A stretch of DNA of 64,000 nucleotides, from contig RPFO01001524.1 of NCBI GenBank assembly GCA_009746045.1, forward strand, positions 2,501 to 66,500. The letters run 5' to 3'. The notes below the pieces were generated by a model, which was not told where the DNA came from, searched no databases, and worked only from the letters and a program-made list of their open reading frames with translations. Positions within the stretch are counted from its first letter, which is position 1; each line of letters begins with the position of its first letter. The DNA is from Mesostigma viride. Its lineage: Eukaryota > Streptophyta > Mesostigmatophyceae > Mesostigmatales > Mesostigmataceae. This document shows positions 9,724-48,400 of the stretch, piece after piece. The position numbers were made by a program, and so were the translations under genes.

Positions 9724-11723
9724 TGTGAAGGTTGCTATTTTTGTTTCTTCTTGTCGTTTTATTGTGGGAGCGAGCAGGCGTGATGGCGGAGGGAACGCTT
9801 GTAGAAATCGCTGACGGAGCTGTTTAGGGAGAACGTTTACGTACAGTTATGTAAGTTGAAGCAATTGATGGGCTGGCGGCCTCGAGGCAGCTAGGTCTCA
9901 ACTCGACGGACAGAGGCGATGCAGACGATCCCACCAAGCACGCGCAAGCTCGCAGCAGATAATGAACCCGTGGTTGCTCAAATAGAGCTCCTTGTTTGAT
10001 ATCTTGTTGACAATCGCGCTGGGAAAAGAGCCACGCCGGTAGCTGGATAAAGCTCAGGCGTCGAGGTAAACGTGCTCAGGCAAGTGTGACGACTTGGCGA
10101 CCTGCCGACTCGTCAGCCAGCCAGGCAAGGAGGCAAGGACCCCGTCCACGCGACACCGAGAGTACCAAGCAAGAAAGGAAAACGCGAATTGTAAGATACG
10201 ATGGACGCCATGCAAACGCTTGCAAGCCGCAAACGTGCCATGTCTACAACGGGTAACGTGAGCGGTGCAAGCGAAGGTTCAACCAAGTTGTCTTCACGAC
10301 GCGCTTGCGGTTGGATCAACAGGTTTCCCTAAAGAAAGGACAGAAAGCATCAAAGCTGCAGAAAACATCAAAGGAGCTTGCAGCAATATGCTAAAACACA
10401 AAACGAGCAGTTGCTTGGCCAAGGCGGCCATAGGGATGGAGACAACAAGACGACAAGTCGCTCCGCACGAGGCGAGAAAAAATTAACCCCTTTACTCTGG
10501 GCCGTAACAGATGACAATAAGGAGTCGCAACGCGAAATTCCAGGCAATCTACCACTCTACGTAATCACTATCCAAAGGACGAAAGGACTGGCTGTGTAAA
10601 TCATACACTGACAACACTTGCGTGCCCAACCGGAGACGCACGACAAAAAAAGCCTAACTCGGTAAAAACTCTACTGCGGCACGTACCGGACTGGAGATGT
10701 AAACCACGTGCTGGTTGGCATTCGCGTCTCTTTCTAAAGAAGTAATTTCCTGGGCTCGAGACCACTCAGGCCAGCTGCTCCCTCAAAAATTTGAACGTGC
10801 ACCACGCGGGCGCATATGTACTGTAGTAATTGTACAAGTTTTGCGGGCTTCGCCCGCGACATTAGAGCTTGTTCTTTTTGTGGCCGGTCCCCGGCCAGGG
10901 AGCCCCGGCTAGGGAGATGTGAGTCACCACGTACCTCCGTCGAGTGCCAAGTGGCACTAGTCCCGCCAAGGAGCGCGCGCTAGCTTTAGAGTTTCGACCA
11001 CAAGATTCACGGAGTTTGGCAAAAGGGTGAAGGAAAAAAATCCGGAATGCTAGAAGGCCTCTGAAGGTTCGAACCCGGTACGTCACGATTGATCGTATGA
11101 TGAGGTGTGCCTTGGCGCCTGAAGTCTACGTAAGCAATTTCATCAGAAGTTGCACAATATGTACATTGCTACAAAGGGACAAACTGCGCAACCGCGCAGT
11201 GGACGGAGCTCGCGAACTACGTCTTGCGGAGTTCAACTAGCTCCAGATTGACTGCTACCCCTGCACGGGAGCGCGATGCGCGCGGGGATGAGTGACCTCG
11301 CCGCAGACAGCAGGGAAAAATCGCTTACAGGCGGTGGAGCACAGGAAAATCCACGTGTGAGCTTCCTGCGCGTTTGTAACGGGATATCGCCAACAGAAAG
11401 TTTGCTCCAACAGCCCAAAAGTTTGCGACGGTTATATCTGGAGCTCGCGAACACAGGAAATCGCAGAGTTTTCTAGTAGGAGCCATCTGGGCATACGGAC
11501 CTCTGCCAAATGGCTCATCTGGATGTAACGCTTCAGAAACCTCAAAAATGGGCGCGCCGTGGTTTGACCTTTTCGTGATTGGTCGCAACGAAATTTCGCG
11601 CAGCTCATTCGTCAAGCGGACCGTAAGTCGCGCCGCTGAGTGGCTGGAGCCGAAAGCCGTTCGAAAGAGTGTTAGCTAAAATTGTGCCAAGGCTGCGTTT
11701 TACAAGCTTTAGTATATATGTTG
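9724..11723. other. Intergenic region, no gene recognised
   Basis: About 2 kb upstream of the LRR gene. The short open frames have no recognisable domains and weak composition. Its promoter presumably lies in the first few hundred bases, but no clear TATA box or motif stands out. GGTTCGAACCC at 11064 matches a tRNA B box by sequence only; no cloverleaf forms around it. Confidence 0.5.
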
Positions 11724-12502
11724 ACACCGTCCGCATTGGAAGTTTGTTATTATGGGTCAATTTTTGCCGTATTTGCATTACGAATAACCCTGGATTGTTT
11801 GTTGGGGAGCCAGTTAGAGTCCCGGGTTTTTATTATTTAATTAAAACCTTTTGTTTGTTTGTTTGTCCTGCAGCCGTTCACGGCACTTGGGTACTTATTT
11901 AATTAAATTTCTTTTGTTTGTTTGGTAGATATGGTACACGCCGTCCCCAACCCGGCCCGGCGGCCCCCCTTTCGGCGGCCACAGGCTATAGTCAGTGGAG
12001 GTCTCAGGTCAGTGATACCCTATTTAATTGCTCAAGGCCCAGTATCGCACATGAGTAGTACATCTTACATGTACATCTGTAGACACGCTCAGGCCTCAGC
12101 CTCTACTGAGTACCGACCGACGTGCCCTGCCGAGGCAGTAGAGCGTGGATTGCTGGATGCAAAAGCGGTTCACTTGGTTCGCGCCTCACCCCGCGCTCGG
12201 CCTGAGTCTCGCGGTTTTTTTTCGATTTTCACGATATTTCATGTTCCCCGCCTGTCCACTGAAGGTATTTTCGAAGGTTTTATGTACTTTTATATAATAT
12301 AAAGTGTTTGTTTGTTTTCTCACAGGGCGACGACCCCGTGCCCACATGAGTTAATTAATTAATTTTGTTTGTTTGTTTGTTGAGTCCAGTCCTCAGCCCC
12401 CGGAGTTAATTAATTAATTTTCTTTTGTTTTTTTTATGGTTTTCAGCCAGAACATTTTCCAGAAGCTAATTATTTAGTTAGAACTTCCAATGCGGACGGT
12501 GT
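11724..12502. mobile_element. Non-autonomous DNA transposon, copy 2 (779 bp)
   Basis: The 21-bp terminal inverted repeats are perfect (ACACCGTCCGCATTGGAAGT at the left, its complement at the right). Both flanks of the interior match copy 1 (7175-7644). The middle, about 12010-12345, is extra and carries no recognisable transposase. It is probably closer to the parental form. Confidence 0.85.
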
Positions 12503-14470
12503 ACTGTAGAGGGGTGATTACTGGCAGGCTTCGTTCGCCTACGCCTTAAGTACTGTACAGTAACAATTCCTTTATTACTGTACGGAAGGTTTTATCTTGT
12601 AGACACATGAAAGTACCGTTCAGGGCCTTTTTCAGGTGATTGTCCACGCAGAGCCGATGTTGCAGTCTGTTGCAGTGCACCGAAATAGCCGCGCGCGGCC
12701 TGAGGTGCCGATCAATCGTCCCGTCCGCGCTAGGTCCGCGCGAATAATAAAATTGTTTCTGCAACATCAAGGATATGTCCAGAATTGGAGCACGCTGCCA
12801 GGGCCGGGAGCACATGTAGACCGAATTTACATTCAGCAACGACAAGAGGGCGGCAACTGATGCAGTGTCTTTAAAGTTAGCTGCTTCGTCTGCCAAGGAT
12901 GGCATGGTTCATGTTGCGGGAGCAATGTCAACTCTAAGAACAGTTCATTTCGGGCTACGATATGCCAGGTACGTGCAATAAAGGTTTGGTGAATTGCAGT
13001 CTGTCGTCAATCACCGTTCGCATGCACCTCATCGGGAATAGGCATTGTTTTTGGCACCATAGCTGCATCTAGCCATTTTGTGGTACAGGTGGGTCACGGT
13101 AGTGGTTACGCTGAGACCACTGAGCCACTCCGCGTCTCACGCCACTGGTGTCTGTCGATTGTAGCTCAGAAACCGCACATTGCGCTGCCTGTTACCCATT
13201 CTTACGAGCACGCTGCCCCGTGCCATGGAAAAAACTGAGTGTGACTGACTTACAAATTCCTGCAGGTCTGCGTATTGCATACAGGTCGGTAGTGCAGAGC
13301 TATTCATGCCTCCCTCCGAGATCTCGCCACTTTTATTTCTGCCATGAGTTCTCGGGATCTCTATTGACTCCAACGTTGTTAAACATACTAGTTTTCGTCT
13401 GCGTGCATGCCGGTTTTCCTACCCCCGGTTTTGCTGCCTGCTACTTCTACCGAGTTCCATGTATCCCCGCAACAGCACCGCTTACGTTCATTTCCCACCA
13501 TTTCTTCTCACCGGTGGTGTTTCCTGAGCAGCTTTCGGTGCATATTTCAGCGCTTAAAAAAACCTGTCGGATACTTCCATATATCTGCGCTGGTTGTCTC
13601 ATTGCTGTACTTCGCCCACATAAGTTTCATGCATTCCCTTATCATCATGATAAAGAAAAAAGTTGTGCGCATTCCTGTTTTCTCTGCCCGACAGTCGGGA
13701 GGGCGATAAGTCAGACCGTGACGAATATCTATATTCCACTTTCTTCCGTTGCCCTTGTCATCCTATTCTCGTGTTTGTTCCAGTGCCCATGACCCATGCT
13801 ACAGGAACTCGTCACCCGACAACCTCTCCAAAGCCTTCTGGCCTCATCACTGCTGCCAGCTGCCACAGTGAAGGACTCGGGAAACCTTCTCTGTAAATGT
13901 GTTTGATGCCTTGCCAGGAGAATCCAGGCATAGCCTGTGCCTCCAGGGCGCATGTGGGGCCGCTGACCCGGGGCGGGGTCATGGCATAAACTTGTGGCAA
14001 AAAGTTACTCTGGCAGCGAGCCGCTGGCTGGGTCCTGCTTTACCAATACCTCCTTTACCTACCGCTGCTTTACCTGCTTGACCAGTACGGTTGGGCAAGG
14101 CTAGGTCGCCACATTTAGCTATCCAGTCAAGGTACTCGGGTACCTATCGCCAGGGTAACGGCTGCCTGCGAGGATCGTGGCATTATCCGATACGCCTTGA
14201 CCTCTCGCACGATCAGATATACCTTTTTGGCGGATACCTATTTGATTGACGGCTACATTTCCTATCGGCACGGCCCTGGTTGGCCCACCTACACAATACG
14301 GTTAATACATCCGGCATCGTACTTTCCCTCACTACTGGTCTTGTTAGTGGTGCTACCCCAGTGTGCATGTGGATCAAGCTCTTCTAGTCGAGCCGGTGCC
14401 GTGCTACCCTAAATACTTCGCTCGCACCTGTGAGAGCCCAGTCGCCCATTTTCACTGTTGGATCGTCGTC
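12503..14470. other. Region upstream of the CGR-like gene
   Basis: No convincing gene. The 214-codon frame at 13148-13792 has no domain, and its Cys/His/Phe-rich composition is unlike the coding exons here. The promoter and 5' UTR of the gene starting at 14471 should lie in its right part; no motif is clear. Confidence 0.45.
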
Positions 14471-26158
<11,688 letters not shown>

Positions 26159-26432
26159 AGCTATTGCATAAATGACTTATTTCTTTGTGTAATATATTTC
26201 GTCTTTTTTAAATACTACTATGTTGTCAACTTCTGTTGTTTGTGCTGTCCACCTACATTCAGCTAGCCCGGCTGTTGGTCAAATATCTATAGCTGCCTTC
26301 CTTACTAGCTGTCATGTAACAAGAGTAAGGTCAACAGCTAGTAGACGTATCATAGTAGTAGCATATTCTAACGGTCCGTAACTTATCATTCTCAATGAAT
26401 ATACTAGCTAACGGTGTGCATGCATATACCTG
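26159..26432. other. 3' flank of the CGR-like gene
   Basis: AT-rich sequence following the stop codon, presumably 3' UTR. No gene is recognised. Confidence 0.5.
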
Positions 26433-26665
26433 AGTTAATTAATTAATTAATTAAACTCGTGCTCCCGTTTGGGAGTCACGGAGCATCAAATTAACCCGAT
26501 GGAGGGATGGAATGGTGGGTACACGCAATCCTACCGGTCTATAAGCTATCTACAAAAACAGTCCTACTCTATAACTATGGTGCCCGCGACCCTAGGGGTC
26601 TTGTCCAGCATGCTTCCCACGTGTGCAAACGTGCGGCTTCCCCACTGCAGGGGAATACGTACCTG
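26433..26665 (-). mobile_element. LINE 3' end fragment, hairpin family C, minus orientation
   Basis: The tail (TTAATTAATTAA, 26436-26454) is followed on plus by CTCGTGCTCCCGTTTGGGAG and TCACGGAGCATC, like the ends at 5717 and 6050, plus a diverged 3' UTR (TCCTACCGGTCTATAAG). Confidence 0.75.
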
Positions 26666-28282
26666 AGTTGAATCATACATGGCTGGCTATTAACAGTGGG
26701 TATTTAGGCTAATAGTCGACGTTGTCTCTTCAAACTCCTTAGCGACGTGTAGTATACATCAGGCCCAGCCAGATATCACCATCCAAATCCATCTGAATGT
26801 CAATCAAAGCATACTGATGGCCAAACACTCATTACAACTGCATGTGATAGGGGTATGAAAGCAGGCGCATTTACAAAGCCAGCTGGCCCAACTTCATTCT
26901 TCAACCAGTTTATATAGAAATAATAAATAGAAAACGCAATGATATGTGAATGTCCACGAAGGAGATACTAGCAACTATTGCATGACATGCGCACCCACGT
27001 GCCAACCTTTCTCTGGGCACCTGTCAGATACAGAGACATCATTCTTTTAGGCCACGCAGGAAGTGATCCAGAGATAACAGTGCCGGCCAACCACGTCCAA
27101 AAATGAATTGCATCCTGACAAAACCCCATGGGTTCAAGTCTTTCACAGCCGACAATCACATGCCAGCATTGCTGGCAGTGCAGCATGCATGGCGGAATCT
27201 GGTTCACTGTATCAACCAGACAACGATGCAGGCATGAAATCTGGACCATCCCGACCATGAAAACCTAAAGCCTACCAAATGTCCTCTGTGCTGATGTGAC
27301 CTGAAGACGCAACACATGGTGATGCGCTCTCACTAGGTTCTGAATATGATGCTAGATCAGAAGAAAGAAGTACAACAAAGCCCATGCCTAGAAAATGCCT
27401 GGTGGCCCCATACGATGCTCCTCAGCAAAGTGGCCCTCGGCTGTTTGGAAGCTCCCAGCCACCGTCGGCATGGCTTCCCCATAGAGGCACATGTCTGAAT
27501 TAGTGGCTTGGGCAGGCAACTCATTACTGCGGGTGGGAGGGCGCGCAGGCGGGCAGGCGCACAGGCGGCTGTGAGGGCGGGCTGTCCTCATCAGCCCACA
27601 GTCATCAAACCGCAAATGTTAGCTAAGATTTCCATTTGCGTAACAGAAACCTCCCCTTTTACCCATCATTTGCTGGCGCCCATGGGCACGGGCATGGGCT
27701 GCATCGTTGCACGTGCGTAACAAGGACGAAACCAGCGGCCCAAGCAGGCCATCCAGTGGTGCAGGCTCATTCATGCACAGGCAGGTAATGTAGCAGGTGG
27801 CGCTTCTTGTCTCGCCGCGTGGGGAGCCTTACTCCTTAGCGCCTGCGGATCCGAGCCCGCTTCCGAACACTTCCCTGAGGGTGCAAACAGGTGGGATCCA
27901 AGGACAATGGATGACACAGGCACAACCAGAGATTCGAAACTTAAACCAAAAGAAGGGAGAGATTAGAACATGAAACCAAAAGAAGCCAACTACGTGCCAC
28001 CCCTCACCATCTGTCCATTCATCAAGGCCCGGGCAACATATATTTGGACTGACCAGGGGATGAATACCCTGGGCTGCCCCACCTGGGCCCAAGAATCCAA
28101 TATGAACAAGCATGATTGCGATCCTAAGGAATAGTAATCGTACAATACAATCTTAGGCCATGGTTAGCATATACACCACTTCAAAGGGATGCCTTGCCAT
28201 AAACCCGCAGCCGCGTCACTCCCAAGCCAAATCGCAGTCTACGGCCTCGAAAGGCAAAGGGGTTGGCTTGCAATCATGTTGA
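26666..28282. other. Intergenic region between convergent CGR-like and PDS5 genes
   Basis: Nothing coding was recognised; the minus-strand frame at 26968-27258 has no domain. It should contain the 3' UTRs of the two tail-to-tail genes. Confidence 0.5.
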
Positions 28283-44135
<15,853 letters not shown>

Positions 44136-45416
44136 TTCGTCAGAGATGAGCCTGGCTACTCCAGTTACACCATGGGAGAAACTAAATGTTCACGTTACGA
44201 CTGCCATCATCAACCGACAGCCCCTGCTACCTTCCACGGCATCAGTGCACGTCCTTCCCACGTATCATTGCTCCATAAACTTGCAGGCCCACTAGTTTGC
44301 CGTCTAATTCCTGTCTGGCGAGAAAATACCCCCCGGGGGCAGCCGACGTCCGTGCAATTTGTCCTCGACTTTAGCGCGCCCATACCTCAGAATTGCATCC
44401 GCGAGCGACAGGTAATGCCATGCCGGCCGTTCCCGCTCGCCCAGCACAGCAACTAGGCCCAATACAGGACAAATTGACAGCTCCGAGCGCCCATGCGTGA
44501 TCTCGCTCTCGTGGCACGAGGGCAACACAGAAATGGAAATGCTCTCTGGTAAAGGGAACATTTTTCGCGGGACTTTTTCGATTGAACTAGGTGGCAAATG
44601 CCAGCACCAACAACACCGTGATTATCGAACATCGATACCGTATCGTCAAGACCACAGCACGCGTCTGTTTACTACAGTACTCTACTGTACAGCTACTGTG
44701 GTGGTCCCGCCAGGTGTTCAGGACACTCCAGCCCAAAGTATCGAACGTCTCTGATGCATGGGTTGGGGGATATTCGGTCAGACCCTTGGGAACAATCCAT
44801 GATTTCATGGGACGTAAAAGGGTCTTTTATTTTCCCTTAAATAGTGTAGTAATGTGACCTGAAGCGGGTCACCTGGCTTCCCTGAAGATGCTTCGATCTT
44901 ATTACTGCAGAACTGTGGTCTTTACATGTACTGTACAGGCAGGGATAAACGGGTCACCTGCCACATCATTCACATATAACCAGCTGGTCGCAACTGCCTA
45001 CATACTTGGTACTGTACAGCCCGCTTGGAACTGCCCTCTTGGTGCCCATTCTGTATAGGTCTCCCCATTGGTACAAATGGAAATACCCATTTACCCATGA
45101 TTTACCCGGAAATAATTTGGTCGGTCAAACATCTTGCGTGACGCAGTTCTGACGCAGTCATGCAATCAGAGGCAAGCAGCGATGAGTGTGTTGTGCTCAC
45201 TGTGCTGTCACGCCCAGGTGCAATCAATAAAATAAAATAAATACACCACGGGCCAATGGCCATATTGCGCGGGTAATGATCAGAACAAGAAAAATGTGTT
45301 CGAACCATGACGCCCATCCTGAACTGGTGATGCATGCATAGGAGCCTACATGCTCGCGTCTACGTGAAAATGACGGCTGCGATGGCTAAAGTGGCCAGGT
45401 AGATATTCTGGGCGTG
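44136..45416. promoter_or_regulatory. Shared divergent intergenic region, PDS5 and GT gene
   Basis: The 1.28 kb between the two divergent start codons must hold both promoters. No unambiguous TATA box or element was recognised. An AT-rich stretch with AATAAAATAAAATAAATAC lies at 45226-45243. Confidence 0.5.
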
Positions 45417-48400
45417 ATGGGAACAGGTTCCCCTAAGGTGGACGCAGCTGGGTCTGATTCGGGGGTCAGAGCTGCCATCACCCGGGTGCGCAAGGTTCCT
45501 GCCAGTTGGGCTTTTGGCGGAGCCGCGGCACTATCGCTTCTAGTAATCGTCGGATGGCTGGCTCTTTCTACCTGGCAGGTGAGACAGAACGCAACGCTGC
45601 AGCTAGAGGCACGTTGTCGCTTCCCGTCCTTCACTTCTCCTTGTAGTGATGGTTGAGTTGGATTTGCAGGTGATCTCAATGTCGACCACAGCCTGATTGC
45701 TAACACCTTATCGTCTGCACCGCCAATCTACACGGTCACGGTTCTCCAAATAACGAACAGGAGGCGTCCATAGATCCGCACTCTGAGGCATTGCGCTGGC
45801 TCGCTGCAGCCGATGAACCTCCGAAGTATTTTCCTGATGACTCCACCGTAACATTTGAAGTCTTGGAGGATGGGACTATTAAGGTGGGAATCATTTGGGC
45901 CTGCCCTAGGCTTTGGGGCTCATAGCTGTTGCAATTAATGTTTCGCTTCCCTATCTAGCAGCGCTGGGTGGTCCTGCTGTCAGGCAGACGATTGCTTGCC
46001 AGGGACTGCTGCACCTGGTGGGCACGTGCGTGATCACGTGCATGCAAGGGTAGTCAGCTTCGCCGAAGCATATCGTAACGCGAAACTCAAGAAAAGTTCT
46101 AATCTGAATTGTGGTGCGCTACTTGGAGTGCTAGACAAACCACTGTGATGGGGGAAGGCCTGTGCCATGGCATATGATTACCAGTTCACTTGGCATAGCC
46201 AGGGGGCTTACGGTTTAGGTTTATCATTTAGTATGATTTGACAGTAATCGGTTTTCTGTCATGGTACCTGGAAACCCAACCCGTTATTCCAACTAGCATA
46301 CTATCTCCATGCTATCCTCTATAAGCACACGGCCTGCCAGTGTTCCGGGGAGCTCTTGTGGTGGGTCGCTATACTCACGACGGGGTAGGTGCTGGCTCTT
46401 GTGGTGGTTCGCTACACTCACGACGGTGTAGGTGCTGGCTCTTGTGGTCGCTACACTCACGACAGTGTAGGTGCTGGCTCTTGTGGTCGCTACACTCACG
46501 ACAGTGTAGGTGCTGGTTCTTGTGATGAGCCATTTCGCTTGGATGGTGAAGTCGCTTTCGGTACACGACAGCCCTGGTGCTTAGATTGGCTGAGGTTGTT
46601 GGGATGCGTGAGTTCCCACGTAAAGCAGCCATAGCCAACGTGGTCCCTACTTATTCCCTAATAACGGCAGTATAGCTACCGTAGTCAAACCAGTGTCCAC
46701 TCGTTGCTGAAGGCACCGGCACAATAATGTGGCCAGAGAGTCTCTAGTTCGTTACATTCAGGCAAACTTGTGCTCTTTATAACGGTTGACTTTCCATGTT
46801 CCTCGCTACCCTTCCCTATTCTTTTCTTTCCTTTCCTTTCCTTTCCTTTCCTTTCCTTTCCTTTCCTTTCCTTTCCTTTCCTTTCCTTTCCTTTCCTTTC
46901 CTTTCCTTTCCTTTCCTTTCCTTTCCTTTCCTTTCCTTTCCTTTCCTTTCCTTTCCTTTCCTTTCCTTTCCTTTCCTTTCCTTTCCTTTCCTTTCCTTTC
47001 CTTTCCTTTCCTTTCCTTTCCTTTCCTTTCCTTTCCTTTCCTTTCCTTTCCTTTCCTTTCCTTTCCTTTCCTTTCCTTTACTTTCCTTTCCTTTCCTTTC
47101 CTTTCCTTTCCTTTCCTTTCCTTTCCTTTCCTTTCCTTTCCTTTCCTTTCCTTTCCTATTCTTTCCTTTCCTTTCCTTTCCTTTCCTTTCCTTTACTTTC
47201 CTTTACTTTCCTTTCCTTTCCTTTCCTTTCCTTTCCTTTCCTTTCCTTTCCTTTCCTTTCCTTTCCTTTCCTTTCCTTTCCTTTCCTTTCCTTTCCTTTC
47301 CTTTCCTTTCCTTTCCTTTCCTTTCCTTTCCTTTCCTTTCCTTTCCTTTCCTTTCCTTTCCTTTCCTTTCCTTTCCTTTCCTTTCCTTTCCTTTCCTTTC
47401 CTTTCCTTTCCTTCCCTTTCTTTCCTTTCCTTTCCTTTCCTTTCCTTTCCTTTCCTTTCCTTTCCTTTCCTTTCCTTTCCTTTCCTTTCCTTTCCTTTCC
47501 TTTCCTTTCCTTTCCTTTCCTTTCCTTTCCTTTCCTTTCCTTTCCTTTCCTTTCCTTTCCTTTCCTTTCCTTTCCTTTCCTTTCCTTTCCTTTCCTTTCC
47601 TTTCCTTTCCTTTCCTTTCCTTTCCTTTCCTTTCCTTTCCTTTCCTTTCCTTTCCTTTCCTTTCCTTTCCTTTCCTTTCCTTTCCTTTCCTTTCCTTTCC
47701 TTTTCTCTTGTGTTCCTTTGTAATTATTTACAGTGTTTTCACACTAGGGGTAAATTTCGGGAAATGGTTTCGTAAACTCAACGCGATTTCCCCCTGACAT
47801 CATGGTGCCAGTAGCCGTGGACGCGATCCAACGCACAGAATTCCCAGGAGTCGTTCCGTGGCAGCTGGATAGGTTCACACTTGGTGCAATTCTGCTTTGA
47901 AATGTAGCACGCAGATGCTACGGCACCGGGCAAATCGGTACACGTTCGGTGCGGAAGCCTGGTGGAGGCTGGGAAATGATTGTGCCGCTTGTAAAGGATA
48001 CGGCGCAGGGCTGGTCAGGCGCGGCGCGTGAGCCAGTCAGTCACCCCTAGCTGGTCCGTGCTGAGCAGGCAAGAAGATACGGGAGCACTAGAATCTTAAG
48101 TATCAAAGTGGGAAGAGAAACTGAACTATACTGAACGCCCTGTGGGCCCCGCCAGGCGACTGTGCAAAAGTCGTGCAATTCGGGGTGGAAGTTGGCGGAA
48201 GAGCTCCGAGGCCATTTCCGCCAACTTCCATGGAGTTCGTGAATTTCAGCCGATTTTCGGTGGAAGTGACCACATATGCGGGATATGCGGTCGAATTCAG
48301 CCGATATAGCGGTTGGCTCGCAAGTTGCAAGTGTGAACACAAAATGGGGGTATTTCATGGTTAACTTAACCCGAATTCCCCGGACTTTACCCCTAGTGTT

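Noticed and set aside
11060-11075. GGTTCGAACCC as a tRNA B box
   Set aside because: Neighbouring bases do not pair into T, anticodon or acceptor stems.
13148-13792. A 214-codon plus-strand frame upstream of the CGR-like gene
   Set aside because: Cys/His/Phe-rich, no domain, no splice context, AT content unlike coding exons here.
28172-28262. A further PDS5 exon downstream of 28283
   Set aside because: A GTGAGT donor-like site lies near 28310, but no following sequence encodes a Tudor domain or another known PDS5 segment, so the stop at 28283-28285 was kept.
46770-47797. 330-residue SFPFL repeat proteins
   Set aside because: They are the (CTTTC)n array read in three frames.
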